A stretch of 64,000 nucleotides of DNA from Deltaproteobacteria bacterium (GTDB lineage Bacteria; Bdellovibrionota_B; Oligoflexia; Oligoflexales; Bog-1112), in the NCBI GenBank assembly GCA_016186945.1, contig JACPKR010000020.1, forward strand, positions 1 through 64,000, given 5' to 3'. Shown here piece after piece: positions 53,471 through 63,701 of the stretch. Within the stretch, counting starts at the first letter, position 1; the number at the start of each line of letters is the position of its first letter. The notes beneath the pieces were generated by a model. It did no database searches and was not told the origin of the DNA. It saw only the letters and a program-made list of their open reading frames with translations. The translations under genes and the position numbers were made by a program.

Positions 53471-56400
53471 ATGTTATCCAGTATTAAACTAGAACTAGTA
53501 AAGTTGCTCCTTTTCGTGTCTACGCAAGTGTTCACTATGCGGACTGAAACGCTGGCGGCTGTTCCCGCACGAGCAGATTCGACAGGCCAACAGTGTGCGC
53601 TCAAGTACCACGATGCTTTCCAAAAAACGCGTAAGCTTGTTGACGAGATACTTAAGAAATCAGAACTCGGGACCATCACGTGTTGGGACAATGGTCACAA
53701 AAGCCAAGTGCTTGGATTGGTCCAAAGTCTGAGCTTGCTTCTTCCTGACAGCTTTGGCTTGGGAAGCAGAAATTTAGACGAGATTGAACGTGAATACGAC
53801 AAGTTGCAGTTTGAACTTTCCTATTGCCGCTCAAGTGAAATCACCAAGATAACCCCCGAATTTAAGGAAAAGTTGGACGGTATTTTTGCTCGCCGGGAGA
53901 TCGTCCCAAACCAGATTCTAGTCCATCTGCTCGGAGATGTTTTTGGTAAGGGAACGGATTTCGAAGGAGTAAAAAGTGCCGGGACGGACCACCTCGAGCT
54001 ACGGAATACGATTCAACAAAAAATCGCATCAACTTTGGCAAGCCAAACGTTTATTGCCGATATGGATCAGGTTGCACCGTGCCAGACAAGCCTATTGAAC
54101 CCAAGGAAAGAGGGACAGCCTCAAAGCAATACGGTCATTCCAGATTTTGACGTCTCTTTACTAAACAAGCTAGTTGCCCAAGGTGAAGATGCCATTCGGC
54201 TCTCAAAAACTCTCAAAACAAAAACCCTTCGTGATTTTATCGAGGCGTTCACCTCGAATGTCAGCACGTTGGGGGATTACGAGTCGTTCTATTTTCAAGG
54301 CGGTTGGCGCGGCCACGCCGTGACGTTTGCGGTTAAACGCGAAGGGGAATCCTTCACGCTCCGCGTCTTCAATGCTGGGCAGGGAGCGGAGTATAATATC
54401 CACGCCAATGCATCTGTCGGCTACACTCCCGTGCTTCCCTATCTCGAAGTGACCCAAGTCAGCGGACCCCACCTCACCGACTATTTTTTTCTTCAGAACC
54501 TGTACGATTTTGGCAGTGTCAACGGGGGAGACATGGCAGTCTTTGATCAAAAACTGCAAGCAAGTGTCCAGAACTATCTGAAAGGAACCGTAACGACTCT
54601 TGGCTACACCGTCGGTGATCTTCTTTCTCCCCAGGTGTCGGGCACATGTGGGTACTATACAGTGCCTCTTTACCACAAAGTTCTCCTCAAAGAAGAACTC
54701 GGTCCCGAAGATCATCTGATCGAGGCAAAGCGGGTCGTTTTCGAGCATTGGATCAATACGGCATTTTTTAACTATTACATCGATGCTGTCGAAACACGTC
54801 CAACAGAAACTCCACATGATTTGGTAGCCACACTCGATCTCGCAAAAAGTTCTTGGTTATTCCTCAATGAAAAAATCAGCTCCGAATCAGAAAAGGGTGC
54901 CTACGATGTCGGATTCAACCGTCTCGTTTCGGAAAAATCGGACAAGATCAGGTCGGTGTTCGAACATCTAAAGGCTAGGTCCGATCGTTTCAAGCACTCA
55001 GGGAACGCCGTCGAAGTTCATCCTGCTGTCCAGACGGACACCTCCATCTGGGATAAAATCGAGAACGTTGATCTCATCCGGCAGCAAGAGTTGAAATTCG
55101 CCGAAATGAAAAAAGTGGGTGGGCTGGTTGACGAAGTGGACCGTTGGCAGCCCAACGCAACAAATATGCTTGCTCAACTGCAATCTTTTGTAAATACGAT
55201 CGAATCATGGCATCTCGATCCGAAGCGTGATTACGATCCATCGTTTCATCGTGCTATCGAAGCGATCGAAGCCATTCGTCTGATCATTCTCAAACTTCCG
55301 ATCCAATGCACCGAACAAGAATGTCTATGGCGGGACCTTTTTCTAGGGAGTAAAGAGTCTACTGAGCGCATGGATAGCCTCTCCTCCCTACTTTTCAAGC
55401 TGAGCGATGAATACTTCTGGGCGATCCAAGTTGCCATCGACTACCACAATTATTCGGCAACGATTGTTGATTTCCTTGCCCAACTTAGGCTATATGCTGT
55501 AACTGACTGTGCAACCAACCAATTCATGTCGCAAACGCAGCAGAAAAGACTGAGAGGGAAAGCCTTTGACTTGAAATTTCAGTTTCTATTCGACTACTAT
55601 TTGTTTTCGTTTCGCTTTTCGAAGTTCATCCTTTCTATCAAAATGCCCGTGTGGTACGAGTCCTGGGCAGAGATGAAAGACTATTGGTCGAAGGTTCCTG
55701 TGCGGGATCCCTACCCCTATAAGGAAGCCTGGGCCTCGGAACCTACTCCTTTCTTGTTGGACGAATCAAGGTTTCTATTCGACTCGATTTTTCATCCTAG
55801 TGAAACCGATAGGGCCAATGACAAGAGCAGTTACATCAACCCCACCAGGCCTACCAAAGGTGTGTGGCTACCGAAGGAAATTAACTTTTTGCTTTCCTAC
55901 AGCGATGTCCTCAAGAAAGAATCCGCCTTTTTTGAAAATGAGGCATCTGACATTGAGCTCGCTCTGAGATTGCTTAGGCAGGATCCTATCTATGTCGAAG
56001 GAAGCTCGGAGGCTGATCGGGTCCCGAAATTTTTCTACGACATCCGATCCATCGTTGTGCTGACGATACTCTATGTTAACTCGACCTTGTTTTTAAAAAA
56101 ATCGGCTCGGCAAAAACTCGACAAATCCGAACCCATCGCTTTAAAGGTCGAAGCAGAGAGGAAACCACAATTTTCGCGATTGATGCTTTTGTCCTTGTTT
56201 CACGGTGTTACTAGTGATGATCTCAGAGGTTGGGAGCCTTTCCTTGCGGGCGATCTTGGGAAAACATCACTCGACGAGCTTATCTATTCGTGGGAATGGG
56301 GTCCTAAGTTTCGGAGCCTGGAATTTCAACCAAGGGACGATTGGGATCGTAAGCATGGGAAGGTAACGAATTATGTGGAGATAAAGAGAGCGGATTCCGA

Positions 56401-59400
56401 ACCAGTTACTCTTGAAGAGCAACGTTCTCTCTTGCATGTCATGAGCATTGCCACGGAGCGACTGAGAAACGCGATATCTCTTTACGAGAAGAGTCCCTAC
56501 CTCCTACGATCTCGTGATCATCAAATCGTATTGGAATCGCTTCTCTTCTACCCTGGTCTCATAAGACAAGACTATCTTCGTAATCAAAATATTGTCTTCA
56601 CGTTTGCAAGTTTCATCAAAGAAAACTACTTTCTGTACAAACACTCCGACCTAAAGTTAGCGAGCTATTTTCTCAGGCTCAATCATCTGGCACGTGAGCA
56701 TTTTGAAGTCATTGACCCCAAGCTTGGCAGCAATTTTCTGAATTCTCGCCAAGAGTACATCTGGCTCATCGAAAACTCGGTTTCGCCTGGTCTTGACGAA
56801 GAGGTTGGATTTAAGAATCTTCTCTTTACCGGTTTATTGCGAACCTATTCGGTTCAAAGTTTTGCAAACGATGAAGATTTGGCTTGGTTTCTCATCGCAC
56901 AGTTTTATCGTAAAATGTATCTCTCTAAAGAAGTTAGCACGAACGAGAAATTCATCGAAAATGAAATCGCCGGATTGATGATTCGGCGCCGTCCCGAAAT
57001 TGAAACACTCATGAGGAGCAAGCCCCCAGCTCTCAATCAGTTGGCTCAGTACTTCTGGAAATCCGATCCGAAATTGCCTTGGAACGTTGATTCCCCCCTT
57101 TATTCCCAGGGGCCCCTCACGCTCGATCTACACAACCTAAAAGCGACGATTGATGGCAAAGAACTGTCCCGACTCCCTGACGAAATTAGGTTCCACCCCA
57201 TATTCAAAGAGCAAGTCGACTGGGATTCCCGGAACCCTGTCCTGGCTTTGGGAGGGGAGACCTTTCAAGTCTCCGACCGGGCTGGTCGTGCGTTCCGGGT
57301 TAGACTTGGCACTGAAGGAATCAATCTCGACGGAAAATGGCATGACGTATGGTATCGCCTGCTGTCACACTCGGATAGAGAGAAGATAAGCGACAAACGT
57401 GTTCGCGATTTCAGTGGTTTTGCGCTGTGGAAAAACTTTGACGGCAGAGACTTGCTCGTTACAGAAACAAAAACGGGCGAACCTGTAGCATCACTGCGAT
57501 CAAACGGTGATGGCTATCGTAGATCCGATCAGCCTGAGCTGCTTCTAATGCAAGCACAAGCCTTTCCGGAGCTTCAAATCGATCCCGATTTCACGTTTAT
57601 TTGGGGTGATAAGGGGGGGAATATCCACCAATTAGACTATCCCCGCTTTGGTTTGAGATTCACCCGTGATCATCAAGGAAGACTATATTGCGAGCAGTTG
57701 CTAGGTTTTTACTTGGCGGACGATCAAAACCTGTCGGAGCTCTCGCAGTTTCCTCATCACCTCGTGCTCGACGACGGATCCTCGCAAGCGAAATTCGCCA
57801 TCTTCCCTCGTTTCTTCCTGGATCGTGAGAAGACGATCGGTCGCGATTTCATAATCGAAAGGGACCTCTCAACCTACACAGACAAGCAAAGAGCAGAGGT
57901 GTCATCGGACAAGCCTGAGAGGCAGTTCGGCTACTATATTTACAAAATCAAAGAGGGATCCCTCCATCCTCAACATCAAAGTGGGAAAACCTATCTCGCT
58001 TATCTTCAGGGTCTGAATCGGGAATATGGTAAAGCGCTTGAACTTCTGAGGCAATTTGGCTTTTCTTCAGATGAGTTCAGCGAAATTGTAAAAGATGAAC
58101 TGATGTGGGTACTTGCCTTAAAGGATTTCGAGCCGCGTGCCTTGGCTTTAAAAGTACAGGCGACGATCAATCTCGGCTTGAACGCAAGCTTTTTCAATTA
58201 CGATATAGAAAGCCTTCTCCACTCCTTCAATGTAAGACTTGGCAAGCAACCAATTGACGTCGATGGGATTTATAAAAGTTGGTTACAGGTTGGAGAACGA
58301 ATCGGCCCACAGTTTTATCCGCGTCCCGAACATGAGCTAAAAGTATTTGGCAAATCCATGCCAGCAGCCCGATCCGCCGAACTCGGCAAGCTAAAGGTCG
58401 AGGTGACATTGCAAGAAGGCACCAAACCCGGGACCGTGATAGATCGTGTTGCCTTTCTTGAGAAACTTACGTCTCCTAACCTTTTTCTTTCTCTCAAATT
58501 CTCGTCAGGAATCTACAACGGCCCCACTTTCTTTGGAAATTTTCCTGAATTTTTTCGATACGCTGCCTCGCTAAGTGCCCCCATTAATGAAGAGATAATT
58601 GAAGACATCTTTAAAAGGGAGTTTTCTGACTTTTTCGCGTTATCTTCCGTTCCCGAAGACAAAGCAAAAAAGCAGGCTTTTTTTCGTGAATTGTTTCTGA
58701 ACTACCTCGATTACATACAAAACGTAGTAGACCACGAGTTGGGCTTCTTTATCCGATCCGTCGCCCTAGCTGAGCACACTCAGCGTCTGGAACTCACCAA
58801 GCTTCAGACGGCATTTGAGCGCATAAGGGACTCCGCTGGAACCCCGGGGGACCAATTGAACGCGTTACGCAACGAATTGCGCGATCTTCTGGTGCCTTTC
58901 TTTGACAAGGTGCAGGCTCAGACTGTAACAAGCATTGTTCCCGAGCCGAGAGTTGAGCCAATTGCTGTTAAGGAGGAGTGGAAACGAAACCTGTGGAAGA
59001 AAGAAGAGAACACGAATTATGATCCGGCCGTCTCTATACCTAGTTACTCACCCCATGCTCAATACTTAATCTCACAACCCGTCGTCTCTGAGCAGGCTCT
59101 CGAGGAAATTTTCGAAAAACGTGAGCAAACGGAAAAGCCAGGTCGTATTGCCTTAGCCAATTTTCTCGCAAACGCTGCTAAGGACGCGACCGATGCTTTT
59201 GTCGGCCGGTACATTGGGGCCATCGCTGACCGACTGGCACATTTTAAGAGCAAGAGTACAAATGTCTATCGCATTAAAAATCCAAATTCACTAAGCAATT
59301 TGGCAACGAAATTTGAACAAAGCATCGGCAAACTCCAACCGGATATCGCTCAAATTGGAAAGAAAGTTACAGAAATCTTCAGCGAGCTGCCTACCGATGC

Positions 59401-62400
59401 CTTCGAGCGTGCCAGACGCATTTTGCGGGTAAACGCAGGAATTGAAGAGAACCCTCTCCTGCATGAGATTCTGTTTTTGTATGCGCGCCAAGACATAGAG
59501 ACCTTGTTCAATTTAAATTCATACTTGAGTGCTGAAAGAATTCGTACGGCACTTAGCTTGGTCAACGAATATCTCGCGAAAGCAAGCTACCTCAATCATG
59601 TGGCTCAGATCAAGGATGAAGCCTCGCATCTCCTGAATCACTCGGTCAATAATGAGGAATTGCTAAGCACCGAGATCGAAAAGTTTTGGAATCTAGCGAC
59701 GCGAACAAGAAGTTATGACGTGGACAGAAATCCAGACCTTCTTGTGTTCGAAACTTTCATGGGGTTTTTGTTGCGCAAGGAACAAATTAAAAATATTGCC
59801 GACATGGACCTGGATGCCAAATTGCGCGAACGTCCCGACAGTTTAGGAAGCATCCTCGAAATGAAGATGGGATCAGGGAAAACTTCAGTACTCCTCCCCA
59901 TTCTGGCGACGAGACTTGCTAGAAAGAAGCATCTCAGCGTGGTCGTTATGCCGGAGCCTCTGATTGCCTCCGTCTCTCAGGAGTTCGGCGGAATTGTAGG
60001 AAAAGTTTTCGATCAGTATGTTGATGTCATCACGATTGATCGCGGCAACATGAGAGAAGAAGAGAAGCTTAGAATCCTTCGTGAACGTATTAAGCTCGAT
60101 TGGGAACATGAAAAGATCATCTTCATGACCAACGCCAGCCTGCAGAGCCTCTACCTTTTGCTTCTGGAAAATATCAAGTTCGGGGCGAGCGGTGCCGTCG
60201 ATGAATTAACGCACATACTTAACCTATTTCGCGAACGAGCCATTGTCATGATTGATGAAGTGGACTTTGTCCTCGATATCACTCGCTCGCATCGATTCAC
60301 TCTGGGAGGTGGCATAGAAATCGAACCTAACGTGGTCGATGCAGTTTTTGCCCTATATTACACACTGCTCTCACACGGTGAACTGAAACGATACCTTACT
60401 TTGCCCTTTACACCCAAGGAATATCACGAGGTCATCAAGCCTCGACTGATGGATCGTCTGATTCAGATCCTCAAGTCGGGAGAGGGAAGTGAAAGACTAT
60501 TTTTCGGGACCAACGTGGTGAACTACCTAAATCGCTCTGCCGACCCAGTCTCGGCAGATTGGTTACGCAAATTTTTCACCTCCAGTAACTTCGAGGAATT
60601 GACGGACTTGTTGGAAAAAGTAACGGACGAAACAGTCAAAATCTTTTTTGCCACAATCTACCGTGAGATTCACTCGGTCTTACCTCTGACTCTGGGCAAA
60701 ATACACAAGGTTCACTACGGACTCTATCCGGAGGAGCGGTGTTCAGACGCAGCGAAGTCCTGTCCTCGAGTGCTCGCCATACCCTATCACGCCGGGAAGC
60801 CCGTCATAACCTCGCGTTTCGGCAGCGAACTTGAGTCGCTTAACTATTCCATTCAGTCTCACCTCCTTGAAAATAGGTCGTATGTTCTGCTCTTTGAGTT
60901 TCTGAAGTCGGCAAAAGTACGAGCACTCAAGGGTGAGCTAAACATCGACAAGTTCGCCGATGAGATTCGCTTCGTTGTGCCCGCCAAACGTCTGGACTCA
61001 CTGCTGAGAATGGTATCCCTTCAAGACGATGACATCTCTCCCGATTTGATCGCCTTTGCCAATCTTGCAATCGCTAACGATCCTTTTAAAATTCTTTTCT
61101 TAGCCAAAGCTCCGCTTTCATGGTTCATTAAGCAGTTCCCACTTCAGCTTACCGCTGATTCCTATGCCTATCCGATCATGTTTAAGCATATTCAAGGGAT
61201 GAGTGGGACACTATGGAATCGACAGACATTTCCGCAGTTCTTTGATCGTGAAATTCTCTCCGACACCATCGAAAACAGCCTGGCAATCATAGCGGATAAA
61301 CGTGAAGAGTCGGTGGCTATCGTTTCAAATTTGTTCGCCAGCCAAAACATCGACAAGCGCCTAGATCAGATGATGTCGACTGGGGATTGCTCACTAATCG
61401 ACATGGCTGGATTTTTTAAAGGCTACGAAACGACGGACCTTGCTAAGGCTCTCATTTTTCATGCCAATACTAGAGACTCGTTTAATAATGTCCTAGCTTA
61501 TAACGTCACCAATAAGATTGTAGTTTTTAACAGGGACAAAGAAAGATTCACAGACTACGAAAAAAATCGCCTCGACCGTGAGGAAACGTGTGCCTTCTGG
61601 GATCTTCAGCACACGACCGGGTCAGACCTAAAAGTCAATCGACACACTCAGGCCCTATTAACAGTGGGAAGGAGCAATACTCTCCGTGATTTTCTGCAGG
61701 CGATCTGGCGTTTGCGGGACCTTGATTCCACCCAGTCGTTTCGGATCGTCCTCGCTAAGGAGGAATTTGATTTTGTGCGCTCGGTGTTGATGAATGAATA
61801 CAGGGATCTGAAAATCGGTGACGAACTCTCTTGGCAAGAGCTGATCCTCTTTCTCGCTACCAACGAGGCAAATATTCTGAGCGATCAAAGCCTGCGAGCA
61901 GTAAAATCAGAACTCAAGTCGCTCTTGGTGAAACCAGTCTTTGCGTCCTTTCTGGCGACTCATGAGTACGACTATGAAAGTGTGAAGTCATTGTTTGAAG
62001 TAAATATGACAAAGAATATCGCTAAGTCTTATCTATCTCCTCAGCAATTAACCGACAGCAAGAAGGTCTTGCAGAGGGAGTGGGACAGGCAGTTAGCCAG
62101 CAACGTTTTCATTGAGCAAGGGGGACAGACAGGTCGAGATGAATGGATCGAGAAAGAAGGCAATAGAGTCCTGCTTGAAGCTTCAAACAAGGTCAAACAG
62201 AGGGTACTCGGTTTTGAACAAGGTGAGGACTATAACCTCGAGCAAGAAGTCGAGTTATCGCAAGAGCAGGAACAAGAGCAGAGCCAAGAACAAGAACAGG
62301 AACAGGAACAGGAACATAGTACCCACGAACGTGACGCCATTCTGCAACCGATCGAATATGTCGATTTCCAATCAGCGTATTTTCAGAGCTACCTTAATGC

Positions 62401-63058
62401 CCCGGTTCGACTGGACTCGGGGAATCCCCCAGCCCACCCCTTCCTTTTTCTGCGTGATGCAATCGTTAAGGGCTACAAGCCTATTCTGCCTACCGACCCA
62501 GACGACGAAAAAATCACCGGAATGTTCGCACCAGAGTTGATGATCAGTCTTAATGTGGCACCTGTTCACATCTGGACGGTGAGATTGTGGGGATTCGCAC
62601 AACGCGAACTCGATGACCTCTTGATCGTGGCGGATGAGTCCTGGCAACAAATTGAGAGGATCGTGATGATGGATCTGTCAGACTTTCGGGGCTTCCCAGA
62701 GCACTCCCTAGCCAAATTCCGTGCAGTACGTTTGTCACTGGGAACCGGAGAGGTCGTTGAAGGTAGTAAACAAACCAGGGCAGAGATCTTTAGTGGACTT
62801 TCAGAAAAGGAGCAGAAAAAACTCACCCGACTCATCGTTCAATGTAAGTTTATCGCAGGTCACCTTTTTTATAGGGGGCAGGAGAAAGACGAGCTCGTGT
62901 CTTGGTTGGGCGAATTGGTGACTAGCGGTGCGTGGACACCACAACAGATTCGTGATTTTTTCAAGGGACACATCCTCTACTACAAAGTGCAAAGCAGGCG
63001 TCACTTTGGCGAAAGTGACATTAAGAAAGTTATCGATCAACTCCAGATAAGGAAATAG
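53471..63058 (+). CDS. Giant exported protein: putative cysteine-protease region plus SecA-like helicase/ATPase core
   Basis: A 3195-residue protein. A hydrophobic stretch near the start (ELVKLLLFVSTQVF) may be an export signal. H282 in GGWRGHAVTFAV, N301 in RVFNAGQG and C393 in SGTCGYYTV have the His-Asn-Cys order of CE-clan peptidases (inference). The ATPase core has EMKMGSGKTSVLLPILA (K2137), IDEVDFVLD (2261-2269) and IQGMSGTLWN (near 2576), matching SecA's EMxTGEGKT, DEVDSIL and GMTGT. TGSDLKVNRHTQALLTVGRS and FLQAIWRLRDL look like helicase motifs V-VI. The whole resembles large DUF3638-type proteins. A Gln/Glu tract starts at 2931. GGAGG from repeat R1 precedes the ATG by five bases. Confidence 0.7.
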   Translation: MLSSIKLELVKLLLFVSTQVFTMRTETLAAVPARADSTGQQCALKYHDAFQKTRKLVDEILKKSELGTITCWDNGHKSQVLGLVQSLSLLLPDSFGLGSRNLDEIEREYDKLQFELSYCRSSEITKITPEFKEKLDGIFARREIVPNQILVHLLGDVFGKGTDFEGVKSAGTDHLELRNTIQQKIASTLASQTFIADMDQVAPCQTSLLNPRKEGQPQSNTVIPDFDVSLLNKLVAQGEDAIRLSKTLKTKTLRDFIEAFTSNVSTLGDYESFYFQGGWRGHAVTFAVKREGESFTLRVFNAGQGAEYNIHANASVGYTPVLPYLEVTQVSGPHLTDYFFLQNLYDFGSVNGGDMAVFDQKLQASVQNYLKGTVTTLGYTVGDLLSPQVSGTCGYYTVPLYHKVLLKEELGPEDHLIEAKRVVFEHWINTAFFNYYIDAVETRPTETPHDLVATLDLAKSSWLFLNEKISSESEKGAYDVGFNRLVSEKSDKIRSVFEHLKARSDRFKHSGNAVEVHPAVQTDTSIWDKIENVDLIRQQELKFAEMKKVGGLVDEVDRWQPNATNMLAQLQSFVNTIESWHLDPKRDYDPSFHRAIEAIEAIRLIILKLPIQCTEQECLWRDLFLGSKESTERMDSLSSLLFKLSDEYFWAIQVAIDYHNYSATIVDFLAQLRLYAVTDCATNQFMSQTQQKRLRGKAFDLKFQFLFDYYLFSFRFSKFILSIKMPVWYESWAEMKDYWSKVPVRDPYPYKEAWASEPTPFLLDESRFLFDSIFHPSETDRANDKSSYINPTRPTKGVWLPKEINFLLSYSDVLKKESAFFENEASDIELALRLLRQDPIYVEGSSEADRVPKFFYDIRSIVVLTILYVNSTLFLKKSARQKLDKSEPIALKVEAERKPQFSRLMLLSLFHGVTSDDLRGWEPFLAGDLGKTSLDELIYSWEWGPKFRSLEFQPRDDWDRKHGKVTNYVEIKRADSEPVTLEEQRSLLHVMSIATERLRNAISLYEKSPYLLRSRDHQIVLESLLFYPGLIRQDYLRNQNIVFTFASFIKENYFLYKHSDLKLASYFLRLNHLAREHFEVIDPKLGSNFLNSRQEYIWLIENSVSPGLDEEVGFKNLLFTGLLRTYSVQSFANDEDLAWFLIAQFYRKMYLSKEVSTNEKFIENEIAGLMIRRRPEIETLMRSKPPALNQLAQYFWKSDPKLPWNVDSPLYSQGPLTLDLHNLKATIDGKELSRLPDEIRFHPIFKEQVDWDSRNPVLALGGETFQVSDRAGRAFRVRLGTEGINLDGKWHDVWYRLLSHSDREKISDKRVRDFSGFALWKNFDGRDLLVTETKTGEPVASLRSNGDGYRRSDQPELLLMQAQAFPELQIDPDFTFIWGDKGGNIHQLDYPRFGLRFTRDHQGRLYCEQLLGFYLADDQNLSELSQFPHHLVLDDGSSQAKFAIFPRFFLDREKTIGRDFIIERDLSTYTDKQRAEVSSDKPERQFGYYIYKIKEGSLHPQHQSGKTYLAYLQGLNREYGKALELLRQFGFSSDEFSEIVKDELMWVLALKDFEPRALALKVQATINLGLNASFFNYDIESLLHSFNVRLGKQPIDVDGIYKSWLQVGERIGPQFYPRPEHELKVFGKSMPAARSAELGKLKVEVTLQEGTKPGTVIDRVAFLEKLTSPNLFLSLKFSSGIYNGPTFFGNFPEFFRYAASLSAPINEEIIEDIFKREFSDFFALSSVPEDKAKKQAFFRELFLNYLDYIQNVVDHELGFFIRSVALAEHTQRLELTKLQTAFERIRDSAGTPGDQLNALRNELRDLLVPFFDKVQAQTVTSIVPEPRVEPIAVKEEWKRNLWKKEENTNYDPAVSIPSYSPHAQYLISQPVVSEQALEEIFEKREQTEKPGRIALANFLANAAKDATDAFVGRYIGAIADRLAHFKSKSTNVYRIKNPNSLSNLATKFEQSIGKLQPDIAQIGKKVTEIFSELPTDAFERARRILRVNAGIEENPLLHEILFLYARQDIETLFNLNSYLSAERIRTALSLVNEYLAKASYLNHVAQIKDEASHLLNHSVNNEELLSTEIEKFWNLATRTRSYDVDRNPDLLVFETFMGFLLRKEQIKNIADMDLDAKLRERPDSLGSILEMKMGSGKTSVLLPILATRLARKKHLSVVVMPEPLIASVSQEFGGIVGKVFDQYVDVITIDRGNMREEEKLRILRERIKLDWEHEKIIFMTNASLQSLYLLLLENIKFGASGAVDELTHILNLFRERAIVMIDEVDFVLDITRSHRFTLGGGIEIEPNVVDAVFALYYTLLSHGELKRYLTLPFTPKEYHEVIKPRLMDRLIQILKSGEGSERLFFGTNVVNYLNRSADPVSADWLRKFFTSSNFEELTDLLEKVTDETVKIFFATIYREIHSVLPLTLGKIHKVHYGLYPEERCSDAAKSCPRVLAIPYHAGKPVITSRFGSELESLNYSIQSHLLENRSYVLLFEFLKSAKVRALKGELNIDKFADEIRFVVPAKRLDSLLRMVSLQDDDISPDLIAFANLAIANDPFKILFLAKAPLSWFIKQFPLQLTADSYAYPIMFKHIQGMSGTLWNRQTFPQFFDREILSDTIENSLAIIADKREESVAIVSNLFASQNIDKRLDQMMSTGDCSLIDMAGFFKGYETTDLAKALIFHANTRDSFNNVLAYNVTNKIVVFNRDKERFTDYEKNRLDREETCAFWDLQHTTGSDLKVNRHTQALLTVGRSNTLRDFLQAIWRLRDLDSTQSFRIVLAKEEFDFVRSVLMNEYRDLKIGDELSWQELILFLATNEANILSDQSLRAVKSELKSLLVKPVFASFLATHEYDYESVKSLFEVNMTKNIAKSYLSPQQLTDSKKVLQREWDRQLASNVFIEQGGQTGRDEWIEKEGNRVLLEASNKVKQRVLGFEQGEDYNLEQEVELSQEQEQEQSQEQEQEQEQEHSTHERDAILQPIEYVDFQSAYFQSYLNAPVRLDSGNPPAHPFLFLRDAIVKGYKPILPTDPDDEKITGMFAPELMISLNVAPVHIWTVRLWGFAQRELDDLLIVADESWQQIERIVMMDLSDFRGFPEHSLAKFRAVRLSLGTGEVVEGSKQTRAEIFSGLSEKEQKKLTRLIVQCKFIAGHLFYRGQEKDELVSWLGELVTSGAWTPQQIRDFFKGHILYYKVQSRRHFGESDIKKVIDQLQIRK
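62261..62316 (+). repeat. Hexamer microsatellite CA(A/G)GA(A/G) in the giant gene
   Basis: Nine to ten units of CAAGAA/CAGGAA/CAAGAG encode an alternating Gln-Glu tract (QEQEQEQ, then SQEQEQEQEQE). Unit gain or loss keeps the reading frame, so the tract length may vary between strains. Confidence 0.85.
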
Positions 63059-63160
63059 TTTGGGAATAGTTTGGACTGACAATCACAATTTTCTTGACAA
63101 TTGCTCCTAGACCAGACACAAATGCCGCCGTAAGATTCCTTTATCACTCATAATAAAGAA

Positions 63161-63658
63161 ATGACCATGTTACTTAGATCACTTCAACGGTTTTTCCTTC
63201 TCTTCACTCTCTTATTCGGCGTAACAAGCGTTGGATTTTCTGACGATGACTTGTGCATAAGTTGTGGAGAGGAATCCAGTACTAGCGGACAACTTTGCAA
63301 AGCCTGTCGGGTGGCCCCTGCGGTCAATTGCCGATGTGGAGATCCTACGGGAACGGACGGCAGATTGATGGTTCAATGTGAGACATGTAAGCGCTGGCAA
63401 CATGTTGATTGCCTGAGTATTGCAGAAGGAGGAGAAGGAGATCCTGAAGATTGGAAGGACTATTCTTGCTGGCAATGTGAGGAACTTGGCGAAAGCGAAG
63501 AGCTTCGCCTTCTTCGTTGTTCGATACTCCCAGAGGAACCCTTTCCGCAATTCGAGCTTTCAGGAATGCCTCCAGATATAGCACGTAGGCTAGCGCTGGA
63601 TGAAATTGCACAAGCTGCGTTACGAGATTTATTGCGAAGGAAGGTAGAAGGTCTCTAG
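63161..63658 (+). CDS. Exported PHD-finger protein
   Basis: A 165-residue protein. A signal peptide (LQRFFLLFTLLFGVTSVGFS) is followed by a small CxxC...CxxC knuckle (C32, C35, C46, C49) and then a full C4HC3 PHD finger. The ligands are C57, C59, C73, C76, H81, C84, C103 and C106, with the usual spacing, in RLMVQCETCKRWQHVDC and SCWQCEE. The M70 position and W79 match the methyl-lysine cage of H3K4me3-binding PHD fingers (GxMIxCDxCxxWxH). The C-terminus is acidic, then helical. PHD fingers are eukaryotic chromatin readers and rare in bacteria. It follows the giant gene by 102 bp. Confidence 0.75.
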   Translation: MTMLLRSLQRFFLLFTLLFGVTSVGFSDDDLCISCGEESSTSGQLCKACRVAPAVNCRCGDPTGTDGRLMVQCETCKRWQHVDCLSIAEGGEGDPEDWKDYSCWQCEELGESEELRLLRCSILPEEPFPQFELSGMPPDIARRLALDEIAQAALRDLLRRKVEGL

Positions 63659-63701
63659 GTTCGGCAGACCCGGGGTTGCGAGCGAACCGCTTCGCAGTAT
63701 A

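Noticed and set aside
54203..54817. 204-codon minus-strand frame inside the giant gene
   Set aside because: It is antisense to a conserved-looking part of the giant protein, has no ribosome site, and its translation shows no recognisable features.
63094..63122. TTGACA at 63094-63099 as the -35 box of a promoter for the PHD-finger gene
   Set aside because: The hexamer is perfect but no acceptable -10 lies 16-18 bases downstream, so a promoter cannot be supported.
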